Shown here: positions 10,531 to 19,830 of the stretch, piece by piece
Layout: each line of letters opens with the position of its first letter
Numbering within the stretch: position 1 is the stretch's first letter
Origin: Stentor roeselii
Taxonomy: Eukaryota > Ciliophora > Heterotrichea > Heterotrichida > Stentoridae
Assembly: GCA_006503475.1 (NCBI GenBank)
Contig: RSEH01000134.1
Span: forward strand, 1 to 64,000
Direction: 5' to 3'
Length of the DNA stretch: 64,000 nt
Notes under the pieces: model-generated
Told to the model about the DNA's origin: nothing
What the model saw: the letters and a program-made list of their open reading frames with translations, nothing else
Databases searched by the model: none
Position numbers and translations under genes: made by a program

Positions 10531-12046
10531 AAGATTTAAAAGGTTTTTGGTTAATTATTATCTCCTATTGGGGATTCTCTATCTAGGTCAATGAACCTCA
10601 TTCTTATAAGACTCACACTTTCATATCGATTTAATGCTTATAAATGGTTTAAAATTTAATAAATAAGAGCTTTAATTATAAGACAAAAATACTTAATTAA
10701 AGACAATACTTTGTTATCATCCTTCTTATCATAATATTTTACAAAGGTCTGTTTAATATACCTAATAAAATATGATAATTAATTTTAAAGAATGATAAAA
10801 TAATAGAAATTTACTCAGATATATCTATTTTCCTATTGTACGTTAAATCTCAGCTTTTCAAATATACTATAGTTCATTTACTGGTTTCAATCTTTCAGTA
10901 AATACAACATCAGTATCGATAACTCCAGTTCAACCTTTTCATTATTGGAAGTCAATTGGATGAATAATTTGATGGTGTTCAGCTCATAAAAAAAAATTTG
11001 AAGAACTTCAAGATATACTTATTTCATCTTAAATCATAAATTACCATACCATCTTTACTCTCCAGGAATTTAAACTAATTTTTTTATTTTTCAAGATGAA
11101 GCTTTCAATCAGCTAACTGCAATTAATGAATACCAAAAGAATATGAAATAACCATAATAGAAAAAGTATCTGTAATGAAGGGTACATTGGAAAATATCTG
11201 ATTTTAAAATATCACTTACTTAGGTACTTTTAACATGAGAAAATCTAAAACCTTCACTTTACTCAGTTGAAAATGCACAGAATAATTCTTCATAACACTA
11301 ATCAATATAATTAATAAAACCTCCCATAAGTTTAAATAAAATTATCAAGTTTTAAAAATCTTAAACCTCCTCTGCACCTTTAAGTAAACTTAAATATTTT
11401 ATATCACAAATCTTAACATAGTAATAAACTCAGTTTTGAATTAAAGCCTTCATTCGCTGATGAGATATGATCGATTTAAGTGAAAATCAATATTTTAGAT
11501 TGTTTAAATAGATTATTTGTTTATGTCTCTTGTTTTGGATAGATAGTCAAATTTCGAATAGAGAGTATGCTCATTATTTTGAACTAGATCCATTCAAACA
11601 TAGGGGTATCAAAGACAGAAACACTTTTCTTCTCTATCATTTATTAAACTGCTCAGTAGAATTCAAAGTCATTTGATAGTATCAGATCTTTCCAAATAAT
11701 TTTCTCAAGATAGTAAAAGGATTCATTTAAGTGAAACTTTAAGTCTTTTGAGTCATCGGGATGATTTTCATTCTTGACTTGCTCTGATCTTTCCATAGGA
11801 AAATATTCGAAAATCTTGAAACAATATATCAGAAAAGGTTTTCCATGTATTATCGAAAATAGTTCCTAGATAAATTACCATTTAAAAGAAATGTTGATAT
11901 GTTTAAATGTTAAAAGTTTTGAAAACTTAAAAGAGATACAAATATTTAAGGAATGATTGAGGGTCTTGAAAAATTAGGATGAAGGATTTTAATTATTTTT
12001 TTCTGTGATTCTTCATTTTTGTATCTATTAAATCTTCATCATAAAT
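10531..12046. other. Gene-free AT-rich stretch
   Basis: About 1.5 kb of AT-rich DNA without any frame that looks like protein. I see no tRNA, array or long repeat. Its last part should hold the former promoter of the broken F-box paralogue at 12047. Confidence 0.4.
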
Positions 12047-13078
12047 ATGCGCTACTATAAAAACTACATCACGAGATACCACTTAGTTATAGAGAGCAAT
12101 ACTTCAAATACAATTGGATGCCATAAATGCTATAGAAGCTTAAACATAAATGAGGTCTACATAATTAATCACAAACGTTCTTACCATCTATTCTGCTACG
12201 ACCCAGTGTTCAAGCAATTCTTAACATCCTAGGATGTCTCAAGACTAGACAGTCATTCATTAGCTACATTCAACAAATGGCTAGATGCTTGGAATTCGAA
12301 TTATTTTCCTTTAGATAAAAGACCTTTCTGTCCTAATCTGCCAAGTCAACAGCAACTTGAAGTGCAAGTTAAAAATCGAAGATCTTTTTAGAAATTTTCA
12401 AATTTCTTGAAGTGTCTGATATAGTTAGATCATTATTGAAGGTAAAAAAAAACTTTTACATGATAAGTTGGGAAAAAGAACTTTGGAAGTTTTTACTAAG
12501 TCGAGATTTCAAACTTTGTAAACAGGACTTGAGTGTAAATGAGTTAAAAGCAGCTTATGTGACTTGTTTTTTCGATTTTTGTTTCGAATGCAAGAAGAAA
12601 CCTCCTCCTTACGACTTTTCTCGGAATCCTGCGCTAAAAAAGACTTTCTGTGCTATGTGCTTTAATAGAAAAAAATTTCAACTTGATAACCAAATCTGAT
12701 ATTTTGAAGACTTATGAGATCAACTCTGATTTGGTTATCGTTTCCTGGTGGAGTAATAAACATACCGACTGGTTTACTTATAGGATTTTGTTTGAAAATG
12801 CCCTCATGCTATTTAGAAAAGAGCAGAAGAAAAAAGTTGTTGATTTCCTTAAGAACTTTTCCACTAATTTAAGTGCAATTCAAAGTTTTGAAAATTTGGA
12901 TGTTACTTTGATGGAATTGAAGTTTAGAGATAAAAAGTATATTGATTTAGAATTTTGGAAGCCTAATTATGAGATGACTATCAAGGGTGGCTTGTTTAAA
13001 AAACTGCTTCAATATATTAGGATCGGGAATGAATTGAATTTTTATAGATTCATCGGAAACAAGCATTTAAAATGATAG
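12047..13078 (+). pseudogene. Broken paralogue of the F-box / PARP-type zinc finger gene
   Basis: Collinear with the gene at 4119-5174 over its whole length, clearly diverged (I estimate a little over half of residues identical). The zinc ligands (CHKC, HLFC), the F-box region, the second Cys cluster and the conserved SFENLDV and FIGNK phrases are all present. It is interrupted by an in-frame TAG at 12230-12232 where the paralogue has Lys, a one-base loss near 12388 just before the F-box, and a one-base gain near 12670. Its end reads TGA then TAG, where the intact copy has Gly then TAG, so the original stop lies at 13076-13078. The intact start context and collinearity argue for a gene copy rather than a retrocopy fragment, but I cannot date it. 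Confidence 0.82.
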
Positions 13079-14899
13079 TTTAGAAATAATTTAGTTTAGA
13101 AAATTAGCAAATCTTCTGAGTTTTGCATATCTTAATAAGTTTGATCTCATTAAGAGCTGCTATCTCTTTTCAACCAAAAATAACAAAACTGTTTAGATCA
13201 AATGGAGTTTTGAATGGTAAAAAGTTCAATACCGAAACAATGTATCAAAAAGTCAATAAAAGAAATCATCATTATAATCTTCCAATAGTCATCAGAAAAC
13301 TAGACATTTTGAGCCAATGATAGTGAATGCTCATAAGCAATTTTCGGTTCAAGTTTGCAATAAGATTTTAAAAAAATAAGCTTAAATATGCTTTTGTAAC
13401 AAAATCATTTCTAGATCTTAACAGAAACGATGAAAGTTTTGAACTGCAATAAAAATAATATAAAGAATAAAGAAAGACTTATTCCATTTATAATTATTTC
13501 AACATTTTAATTTCATTACAATCATTCAAAAAACCTATAAAACAATTAAAACACTTATAATAATTAGTCAATATACCCTATTAATTATCTTGTAAGCTAA
13601 AATACACCAATGTGGTATAATCAATTGAGTAAAATTAAGCATAAGAAATTTGAATAATCTTTCAACTCTTCTACATCATTTTTTAGAAAAAGTACGATCA
13701 ACCCAAGCATTATGATGATTGTAAAGAACTGATATTTCCTTCAAATGCCTATTTTGAAATAATTATCATCAATATGTTTAAACAAACCGATTATCCCAAG
13801 TATTTAAATCACCACATTGAAAAAAATCAACTAAATATTTAATTTTACTATCACATTGATTGAATACTGAGTAAATCGAAATCATCACCTAAACAAAAAA
13901 CACATTATCAGAGAAAAGGTAGCCTAAAATAATTAAAACTAAAAAAAATAACTGTCCTTTAAAGTGACTTCAAAAACATCGCCACTGCCATTCAACATTG
14001 ATCCTTTAAAACAAAGCAAAACAACTCATGCAAATAAATAAATCATATCATTCATTTGAAAGTAATTTTTTTGCTAAAGGTTAGTTAAAACAGTTTCAGC
14101 TAAAAAGTCTTGCAAAATACTTTCACAATATTCAGAGATTTTCAAAATCAAATAAACCATTGAAGACTTGCTGAAGTTTCTTTATCTGCTAAAATAAAAA
14201 TTTTACTTAGACTGAAAAGAATCTATCTTTTATCAGGGCACTCTATCAGATTGATATAAACCTTGCAAAGAAAATTCTAACAGCTTCTTAGTTGGTCTGC
14301 CTTTTAAAACCAGTAAGATTAAAAATAATGATTAAATTTAAACCAGTAATGCTGTGGAAAATTAATAATTCAACACTTAAAGTTACTGCTGCCTTGTTTT
14401 GGAAAGAGGAGCTGTTAGTACTTTTGATGATAGAATTTAAAAGTATGGTAAAACGATAAGGAATCATTTTAATCAGTGCTAATAAGAGTGAAATATATAG
14501 CTTAGACTATTGAATGAGACTAAAGCTGTAAACTGACAGTAAGAAATGAAATCTATAATTAATTTAATGTTGTATTTTTAATTTTAAAACTAAAGAGTTA
14601 TTTTGAATAGATAAACATTTGATTCTTTTAATAATTTGGAGTGATTTACTTTGTTTAACTATAAGTTACGATGGTGAAGTAAAATATGGTTTTTATTTGA
14701 TCCGAAACTATCTCCAGTTATTTCATTTCAGTACTTCACTTGTGATATCTGAGTTCTGAATGCCTATGAAACTTCATATTATTCTAATCAAATAAAGACG
14801 GTTTCAAAGCCCTTCATGATTTAAACATCCAACATCCTTAAAAACGATAAACAGGTAATTTTTAATTAGTTCAAACCAAGGCCACCCTTACATCACATG
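13079..14899. other. Gene-free AT-rich stretch
   Basis: About 1.8 kb with no convincing coding frame. A 65-codon plus-strand frame at 13123-13320 lacks any recognisable feature and sits in spacer-like composition. No RNA gene or repeat was seen. Confidence 0.4.
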
Positions 14900-15425
14900 C
14901 CAAGTATATGAGGAGAAACAGTCTTTTATTAACTCCTCCTCTTCTCTACTCAGGTGAAACTGATTTCATCAAAGTTTTGGATATGCGAGGTCCAGTTTTT
15001 CAAGTGCCTTACTCTTAATTTTCAATGAACTACCCAAGTAAAAGTTGGATTTTAAGCTGATGTTGACAGAGTCTTCTAAACTTTGAGCCTCCAGAACCAG
15101 TTAATGGGACTTGTCGAGTAAAACTTGAGGACATTATGATTAAACTATTTTTCACGACTATTAAATCTGAACAACTGTCAGGAAAAGTATTTCTAAACAA
15201 TTAGTGATTACATCAGGAAAGTACAAACCCTTTAAATACGAGATCAGTTTTCATAAAATGTTTGAAAAAATCCAAAAAAAGTATCCCTGCCATAAACGAG
15301 TCATTAATAGTATCCATATAAGAGAACATTCTGTTGTTAGTAGAGGCAAGATGGAAATGTCTGAATCTAATCTTTTAATAAATCCAAAGAGACGCGAGTC
15401 TAAAACAATAAACATTTACTCTTAA
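14900..15425 (+). pseudogene. Possible decayed gene
   Basis: Plus-strand segments with protein-like texture follow each other in different frames: about 14908-15018 (MRRNSLLLTPPLLYSGETDF...), 15095-15200 (a Pro/Val-containing stretch), and 15204-15425, a 73-residue basic frame beginning from an ATT-type codon rather than ATG. Stops separate them. They may be pieces of one old gene; no domain recognised, and chance frames remain possible. Confidence 0.28.
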
Positions 15426-15599
15426 TTATCTAAAGATTCACAACTTTTCACATCAATCATGAAATATTTCTTAGGAAACTTTTTATCTTTTTGATTTGGC
15501 CTTTTATTTAAGTACCGATCCAGATTTGTCAACAATTACCCGAGCATTGAAGTTTCGACGTTAAAGAACTTCAAAGTTTTCTGGTGAATTTATTATATA

Positions 15600-16865
15600 C
15601 CTCTTTATTATTAATGATTACCTGGTGGAATCTTAAAAAGTCTGCTAGCTTGAGATTGGTAGATTCTAAAGTGATGCGGGCAGCTGAATTAATTGATGAA
15701 GAAGTTTTTACTCAAATTATGGATAAGTTCTATGAGATGAGTATCGATGAGCTTGGAATTCTTATCGCTGAAAAGATTAAAAGAGTTTTAGAAATATTGA
15801 ATCTAGAATTAGGAAGTTTGAGCGACTCATTTTGGGGAAGAAGCTTGAAAGACCCTATAGAAATAGAAGAAGCTTTTTCTGCAATTCTTTTAAACTTTTT
15901 GCAAAATTTTATTTCTCAAAGGATCCACTTTAAAACGATTATAGAACAGTTTGCTCTATTTAGTAAAGCAAGTTTTGTTAAAATACTTAAAAGAGTAATT
16001 TGCTCTCAAGAATTACTCTCCTTCAACATCTCAGCGCTTTTATTATTTTCACAGTTCAAGTATATAGAAAACATTCCATCAGAATTTTCCATATATTCAA
16101 CTAGAACATCTCTAACAGGACCCTTTAATTCTTATGCAGAAGAATTCAAAAATTTTCTATTTAGTTACTCAATGTTTGTTGAGTATTTTGAATCTCTTAG
16201 ATCAAGAGATACTTCAGAACCTTTTGAGCAAATCATTGATCAAATTTTAAATAATATTGTTATAGTTGATAGAAGCTCTTTTACTAGCTACAACATTGAT
16301 GGCTTAACGACTTACGATAGGAAGATTTATTTGATTAAATTTGCAACAGGTACATCAGATTTAGATAAAGGGGCTACTTTTTATGTACTTTTACATGAAC
16401 TCTGTCATTTGTTTTGGAGAGTTCCTTGTAAAACCTGGTAAGAATCATTTGAATGTAAAACCCCTGAGACTTTAGTTGGTAGAAATACTTTTTCAGAAGC
16501 AGGAGATATTTTTGAAATAATTTTTTTCGGTAAAAGACATAAATTCCTCAACTTGTCTACTTGTATGTTTTTAACTTCTTTTGGTGGAGGCATGATAAAG
16601 GAAGACTTCAAAAAAAGATTTATGGAGTTGAATGAAACTCAAGAATCTGTTTCTGTTGGACTTAAAAGAGGGAATCAGCCTAACACATCAAATGATGCGA
16701 CTTCAACTTTCGTTATGCTTAAAGGATGTGCCTTTCGAAACCACAGAAATTAATTAATTAGAAACTATTATATATTTCTTAGCTTGTTCATGATTATTTA
16801 CATAATATTGATTCTTTTTTACTATCACATACTTTAACCACATATTTATGTGCTTATTTTTTTCA
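15600..16865. repeat. Left arm of a 1.25-kb inverted duplication
   Basis: Similarity to the minus-strand copy near 48095-49350 starts just before the start codon (shared TATACCTCTTTATTATTAATG) and runs about 110 nt past the stop codon. There the AT-rich 3' flank is still alignable (shared TTCTTAGCTTGTTCAT). The two arms lie in opposite orientation about 31 kb apart. No terminal repeats or target-site duplication were recognised at the ends. Confidence 0.75.
15614..16753 (+). pseudogene. Zincin-like gene copy with premature stop
   Basis: Closely matches the intact gene at 48197-49336 from its ATG (MITWWNLKKS) to its end (CAFRNHRN), roughly nine residues in ten identical. The HELCH metal-binding motif is present. 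A TAA at 16439-16441, where the other copy has Lys (AAA), stops the frame after about 275 residues, only about a dozen residues past HELCH. The downstream 100 codons remain open and similar, so the break is recent. A truncated protein could still be made, but it would lose the downstream acidic segment that might supply the third zinc ligand. Confidence 0.8.
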
Positions 16866-17078
16866 ATAGGCTGTAATTTCTCATAAAGAAAACTTAATAT
16901 AACTCTGAGTCATAATCCAAATTTTGTATGCATTCTTAATATAAAATAATTTAAACAACCTTAACTGGATATAATTAATCAACACAAATTCAAATCCTTC
17001 AAACTTAAAATTTAGCGCCACAGTTCTACCTAAAATCAAATCACTAAAAATGTCCAAAATCTTCCACCTAAATAAACA
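16754..17078. other. Spacer between broken zincin-like gene and SIAH-like gene
   Basis: About 325 bases. The first 110 belong to the inverted duplication. The rest is A/C-rich and G-poor on the plus strand, as in other 5' flanks here, and presumably includes the promoter of the gene at 17079. No motif recognised. Confidence 0.45.
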
Positions 17079-17828
17079 ATGGAAAAATTAGAAGTAAACT
17101 CTTTACTCGCAGAATCCTTAGAATGTCCAGTATGTTTCGATTACTACGACCCTCCAATCTACATCTGCCAAAACGGTCATTCCCTCTGCCACCGATGCAC
17201 GAAAATCTCGAAGCCATGTCCTTTATGCCGAGCATCTCTGACCCAAAACTTCCGAAACTACTCCCTCGAAAAAATCCTCGAACAAATAAAAGTTCCATGC
17301 AAATTCACAGGCTGTCCAGAGTCAACAACGTTATTCGAAAGATCAAATCATTTACGAGTCTGCAAATTTAACAACAACATCAACTGCATCGAATGTGGAA
17401 GCAGCGAAGAAAGCATTGTGACACACCTGATAAAACAACACGAATACAAAGAAATCATCATGCAAGACTCGGGCGGACTCAGGTCTTTCAGTGGTCCTCA
17501 GAACTCCTGGCTTGGCGACACAGAATGGCCGAAGGGCGTTTGGAAGTTCGGTAAAAGTAATTTGATTGTAAAGGCGATTAGCACTGCAGGCATTTTTCAT
17601 GTTTATCTCTACAGGATTGAAGCTGAACCTGTTTTTGTGAAACTCATGCTTGACAGTGAAGAGTGCCAGCTGGGGTTTTCTGGAAAGCTTCCTCATATCA
17701 ATGACTACCAGGAAAAATCCTCTGAGCCTCATTTTAACTGTGATGTTTCGCTTTTACTTGAAAAATTTGTCAAGAAACACGAAGACGACGAAGATATTTT
17801 AAGACTTTGGATTAGAGTGTCGAAGTAA
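17079..17828 (+). CDS. SIAH/SINA-like RING E3 ubiquitin ligase
   Basis: 249 codons from ATG to TAA. An N-terminal C3HC4 RING has ligands C16, C19, C30, H34, C37, C40, C47 and C50, with the SIAH-typical wording LECPVCFDYYDPPIYICQNG. It is followed by a second Cys/His-rich region (about residues 70-125: C-x4-C, H-x3-C, C-x2-C, H-x4-H) matching the SIAH zinc-finger block, then a beta-rich C-terminal domain. Animal and plant SINA proteins are about 280-310 residues, so this is slightly short. Expected role: E2-dependent ubiquitination of substrates in cytosol or nucleus, usually as a dimer. The next gene begins 134 nt downstream across a tandem repeat. Confidence 0.88.
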   Translation: MEKLEVNSLLAESLECPVCFDYYDPPIYICQNGHSLCHRCTKISKPCPLCRASLTQNFRNYSLEKILEQIKVPCKFTGCPESTTLFERSNHLRVCKFNNNINCIECGSSEESIVTHLIKQHEYKEIIMQDSGGLRSFSGPQNSWLGDTEWPKGVWKFGKSNLIVKAISTAGIFHVYLYRIEAEPVFVKLMLDSEECQLGFSGKLPHINDYQEKSSEPHFNCDVSLLLEKFVKKHEDDEDILRLWIRVSK

Positions 17829-17841
17829 TTCGTATTTAATT

Positions 17842-17929
17842 AAGAACTTTATTTAAAATCATTAAGATCTTTATTTAAGATCTTTAAGAACTTTATTTAA
17901 AATTTTTAAGAATTTTATTTAAGATCTTT
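17842..17929. repeat. 22-bp tandem repeat, four copies
   Basis: Four consecutive 22-bp units beginning AAGAACTTTATTTAAAAT and variants, with units 2 and 4 carrying GATC where units 1 and 3 carry AA-rich sequence. The array fills most of the 134-nt gap between the SIAH-like and CK2 beta genes, so it sits where the 3' end of one transcript and the promoter of the next should be. The units differ at several positions, so it is not a fresh expansion. Confidence 0.85.
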
Positions 17930-17962
17930 AAGAAGGCCTCTTCAAACCATTTCTTATAAAGA

Positions 17963-18676
17963 ATGTCAGAGGACGACTCTTCTATGTCTCAGTCAGAAGG
18001 CGAGTTCGAAATGGAGGACCAGGAAGACGACCAGGACGACGACCCCGAAGAAGACTCGACAGAAGGCGACTGGATTCAATGGTACTGCGGCCTTGACGGG
18101 CATGAGTTTTTGGCGGAAGTGACCCGAGAGTTCATTCTTGACTTTTCCAACTTGTTTGACCTGCAAAATAAGGTCGAGAACTACAAACATGCACTTTCGC
18201 AAATTGTCACTGGCCGGGCTCCTTCTGAAAAAGATCTACAGGATGAAGAATATTTGTCCATTTATCAAAGTGCTACGGATTTGTATGGACTTATTCATGC
18301 TAGATTCATTCAGACACCTCCTGGACTTGCAATTATGAGGGAAAAGTATCTCTCTGGAAGGTTTGGAAGTTGTAGTCGAGTGCTTTGTGAGAGACATAAT
18401 GTTATGCCGGTTGGGATGAGTAGTGAACTTCGGACGAGCAGGGTTAAGGTTTTCTGTCCTAGATGTCAGGATGTTTATTACCCAAAGGATAGGAATGGAG
18501 ATATGGATGGAGCCTATTTCGGAACTTCTTTTCCTCATATTTTGATGCAGAGTTACCCAGATCTATATCCATTGCAGGAGCATAACAAGTACGTAGCGAA
18601 GATTAATGGCTTCAAGGTGCATAATGGACGAGGAATGTACAATGAAAACAAGTCCATTATAGGTAACTATCGGTAA
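17963..18676 (+). CDS. CSNK2B: Casein kinase II regulatory subunit beta
   Basis: 237 codons from ATG to TAA. After a very acidic 35-residue head comes the canonical core: WIQWYCGLDGHEFLAEV, the LYGLIHARFI segment, and the zinc finger made of C-x5-C (CSRVLC) and C-x2-C (CPRC) that dimerises the subunit. DGAYFGTSFPHILMQ and the GFKVHN end of the core follow. Animal CK2 beta is 215 residues; the extra length is the acidic head. The protein forms the tetrameric holoenzyme with two CK2 alpha chains and tunes substrate choice. No catalytic subunit lies in this window. Confidence 0.97.
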   Translation: MSEDDSSMSQSEGEFEMEDQEDDQDDDPEEDSTEGDWIQWYCGLDGHEFLAEVTREFILDFSNLFDLQNKVENYKHALSQIVTGRAPSEKDLQDEEYLSIYQSATDLYGLIHARFIQTPPGLAIMREKYLSGRFGSCSRVLCERHNVMPVGMSSELRTSRVKVFCPRCQDVYYPKDRNGDMDGAYFGTSFPHILMQSYPDLYPLQEHNKYVAKINGFKVHNGRGMYNENKSIIGNYR

Positions 18677-19128
18677 TCCAGGTCTTAGTGAAAAATTAAT
18701 AGGTTAGATGTGAAATCGAATTAAGGTTATTAAATCAGGTAATAAACACTATTATTCTAAATTTAAACAATCTAAAACTCTCTTTCTCTTCAAACCCTTC
18801 ACAAACCCTTTAACCTATAAAACTTAAAACTACCCTCAATAAATAATATCAGAGGATAAATTCTTTTCAACTCAACAAATCCTCTAAATCAAAGACCTAA
18901 ACCCAACAACTTAACTAAAAATCTCCATACTCCAAAAACAAATCTCCATACTTCTAATTCTCAAATGCAAATCCTTCATTAAAATTTCAACCAAACCCAA
19001 AACCAAAACTCATAAAAACCTACCCCATCAACCATCTCCAACTTTCACTTAAATCAAGACTATTCATTTCCCAAATGCCTAAAACCAAAAGAATCCTAAA
19101 GGAAAGAGTTCATTATTATTGGTGAAAA
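18677..19128. other. Spacer upstream of the cofilin gene
   Basis: About 450 bases without a coding frame. From about 18740 to 19090 the plus strand is strikingly A/C-rich and G-poor, the 5' flank signature in this window, so the cofilin promoter probably lies here. Confidence 0.5.
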
Positions 19129-19542
19129 ATGGTTGATGCTAACCTCGATGTCGCTCAAGTTTGCACTGACGCCTTCAACAGACTGAAGCTGGAAAAGGAT
19201 GTTTTTTATGTTTCTTACAAGATCGAAAATCAGACTACCGTGGTAGTCGACCATATCCAGCCGAAAGGAGTCTCATATGACAACCTGGCTCATCACATTC
19301 CTCACAACGAGCCGAGATTCATTGTCATTGACTTTGATTATACCAATAACGACGGAATCGTTCTCAGCAAAATCATTTTTGTTCATTGGTGCCCTGATAC
19401 TGCCCGAGTGCAACATAAAATGGTTTACGCAAGCACTAAAGAAAACTTGAAGAAGAAGTTCGTCGGGATCTTCAAAGAAATTCAGGCTTCGGCTGTTAAT
19501 GAACTGACCCATGAATCGATTTCATCAACTATTAGACTTTAG
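19129..19542 (+). CDS. ADF/cofilin actin-binding protein
   Basis: 137 codons from ATG to TAG, the usual size for single-domain ADF/cofilin. The order of motifs fits: an N-terminal helix, then YVSYKIENQTTVVVDH, the central strands with FIVIDFDYTNNDG, the IIFVHWCPDTARVQHKMVYAS segment (compare KIIFI.W.PD.A.vK.KMlYASSK of cofilins), and the final helix. The long actin-binding helix begins in the KMVYASTKENLKKK stretch. It severs and depolymerises actin filaments. Ser3-type phosphoregulation is not obvious: the start reads MVDAN, without the usual Ser. Confidence 0.95.
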   Translation: MVDANLDVAQVCTDAFNRLKLEKDVFYVSYKIENQTTVVVDHIQPKGVSYDNLAHHIPHNEPRFIVIDFDYTNNDGIVLSKIIFVHWCPDTARVQHKMVYASTKENLKKKFVGIFKEIQASAVNELTHESISSTIRL

Positions 19543-19830
19543 ACTAGATAATTACTTCTCCTGAAATAAAGGAATTTTATCTTACTGATCAGAAGATTGA
19601 TTATAAAGATAACTTAATAATCAATTGAAATTTTACGATGATTATTTCAGATGCTTTTCAATCATGACATTTTCTTCATGGGCTGATGAGAAGGTGTTAA
19701 AAATGAGATTTATTTAGAAAAGAAAAATTCACCTTGAAAATAATTCTTTAACTAAATCTAAAAAAATTAGAAGAATTAAGACTTAAACTATTTAAGTCAA
19801 TCTTGAAAAACATTCAAATATTTTCATAAT

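Noticed and set aside
9052-12046. Search for tRNA, rRNA or CRISPR-like arrays in the long spacers
   Set aside because: No cloverleaf-like segment with a TTCRA-type T-loop, no rRNA core sequence and no regular repeat-spacer structure was recognised by eye.
13123-13320. Plus-strand 65-codon frame
   Set aside because: No domain, spacer-like composition, and no convincing start context; likely chance.
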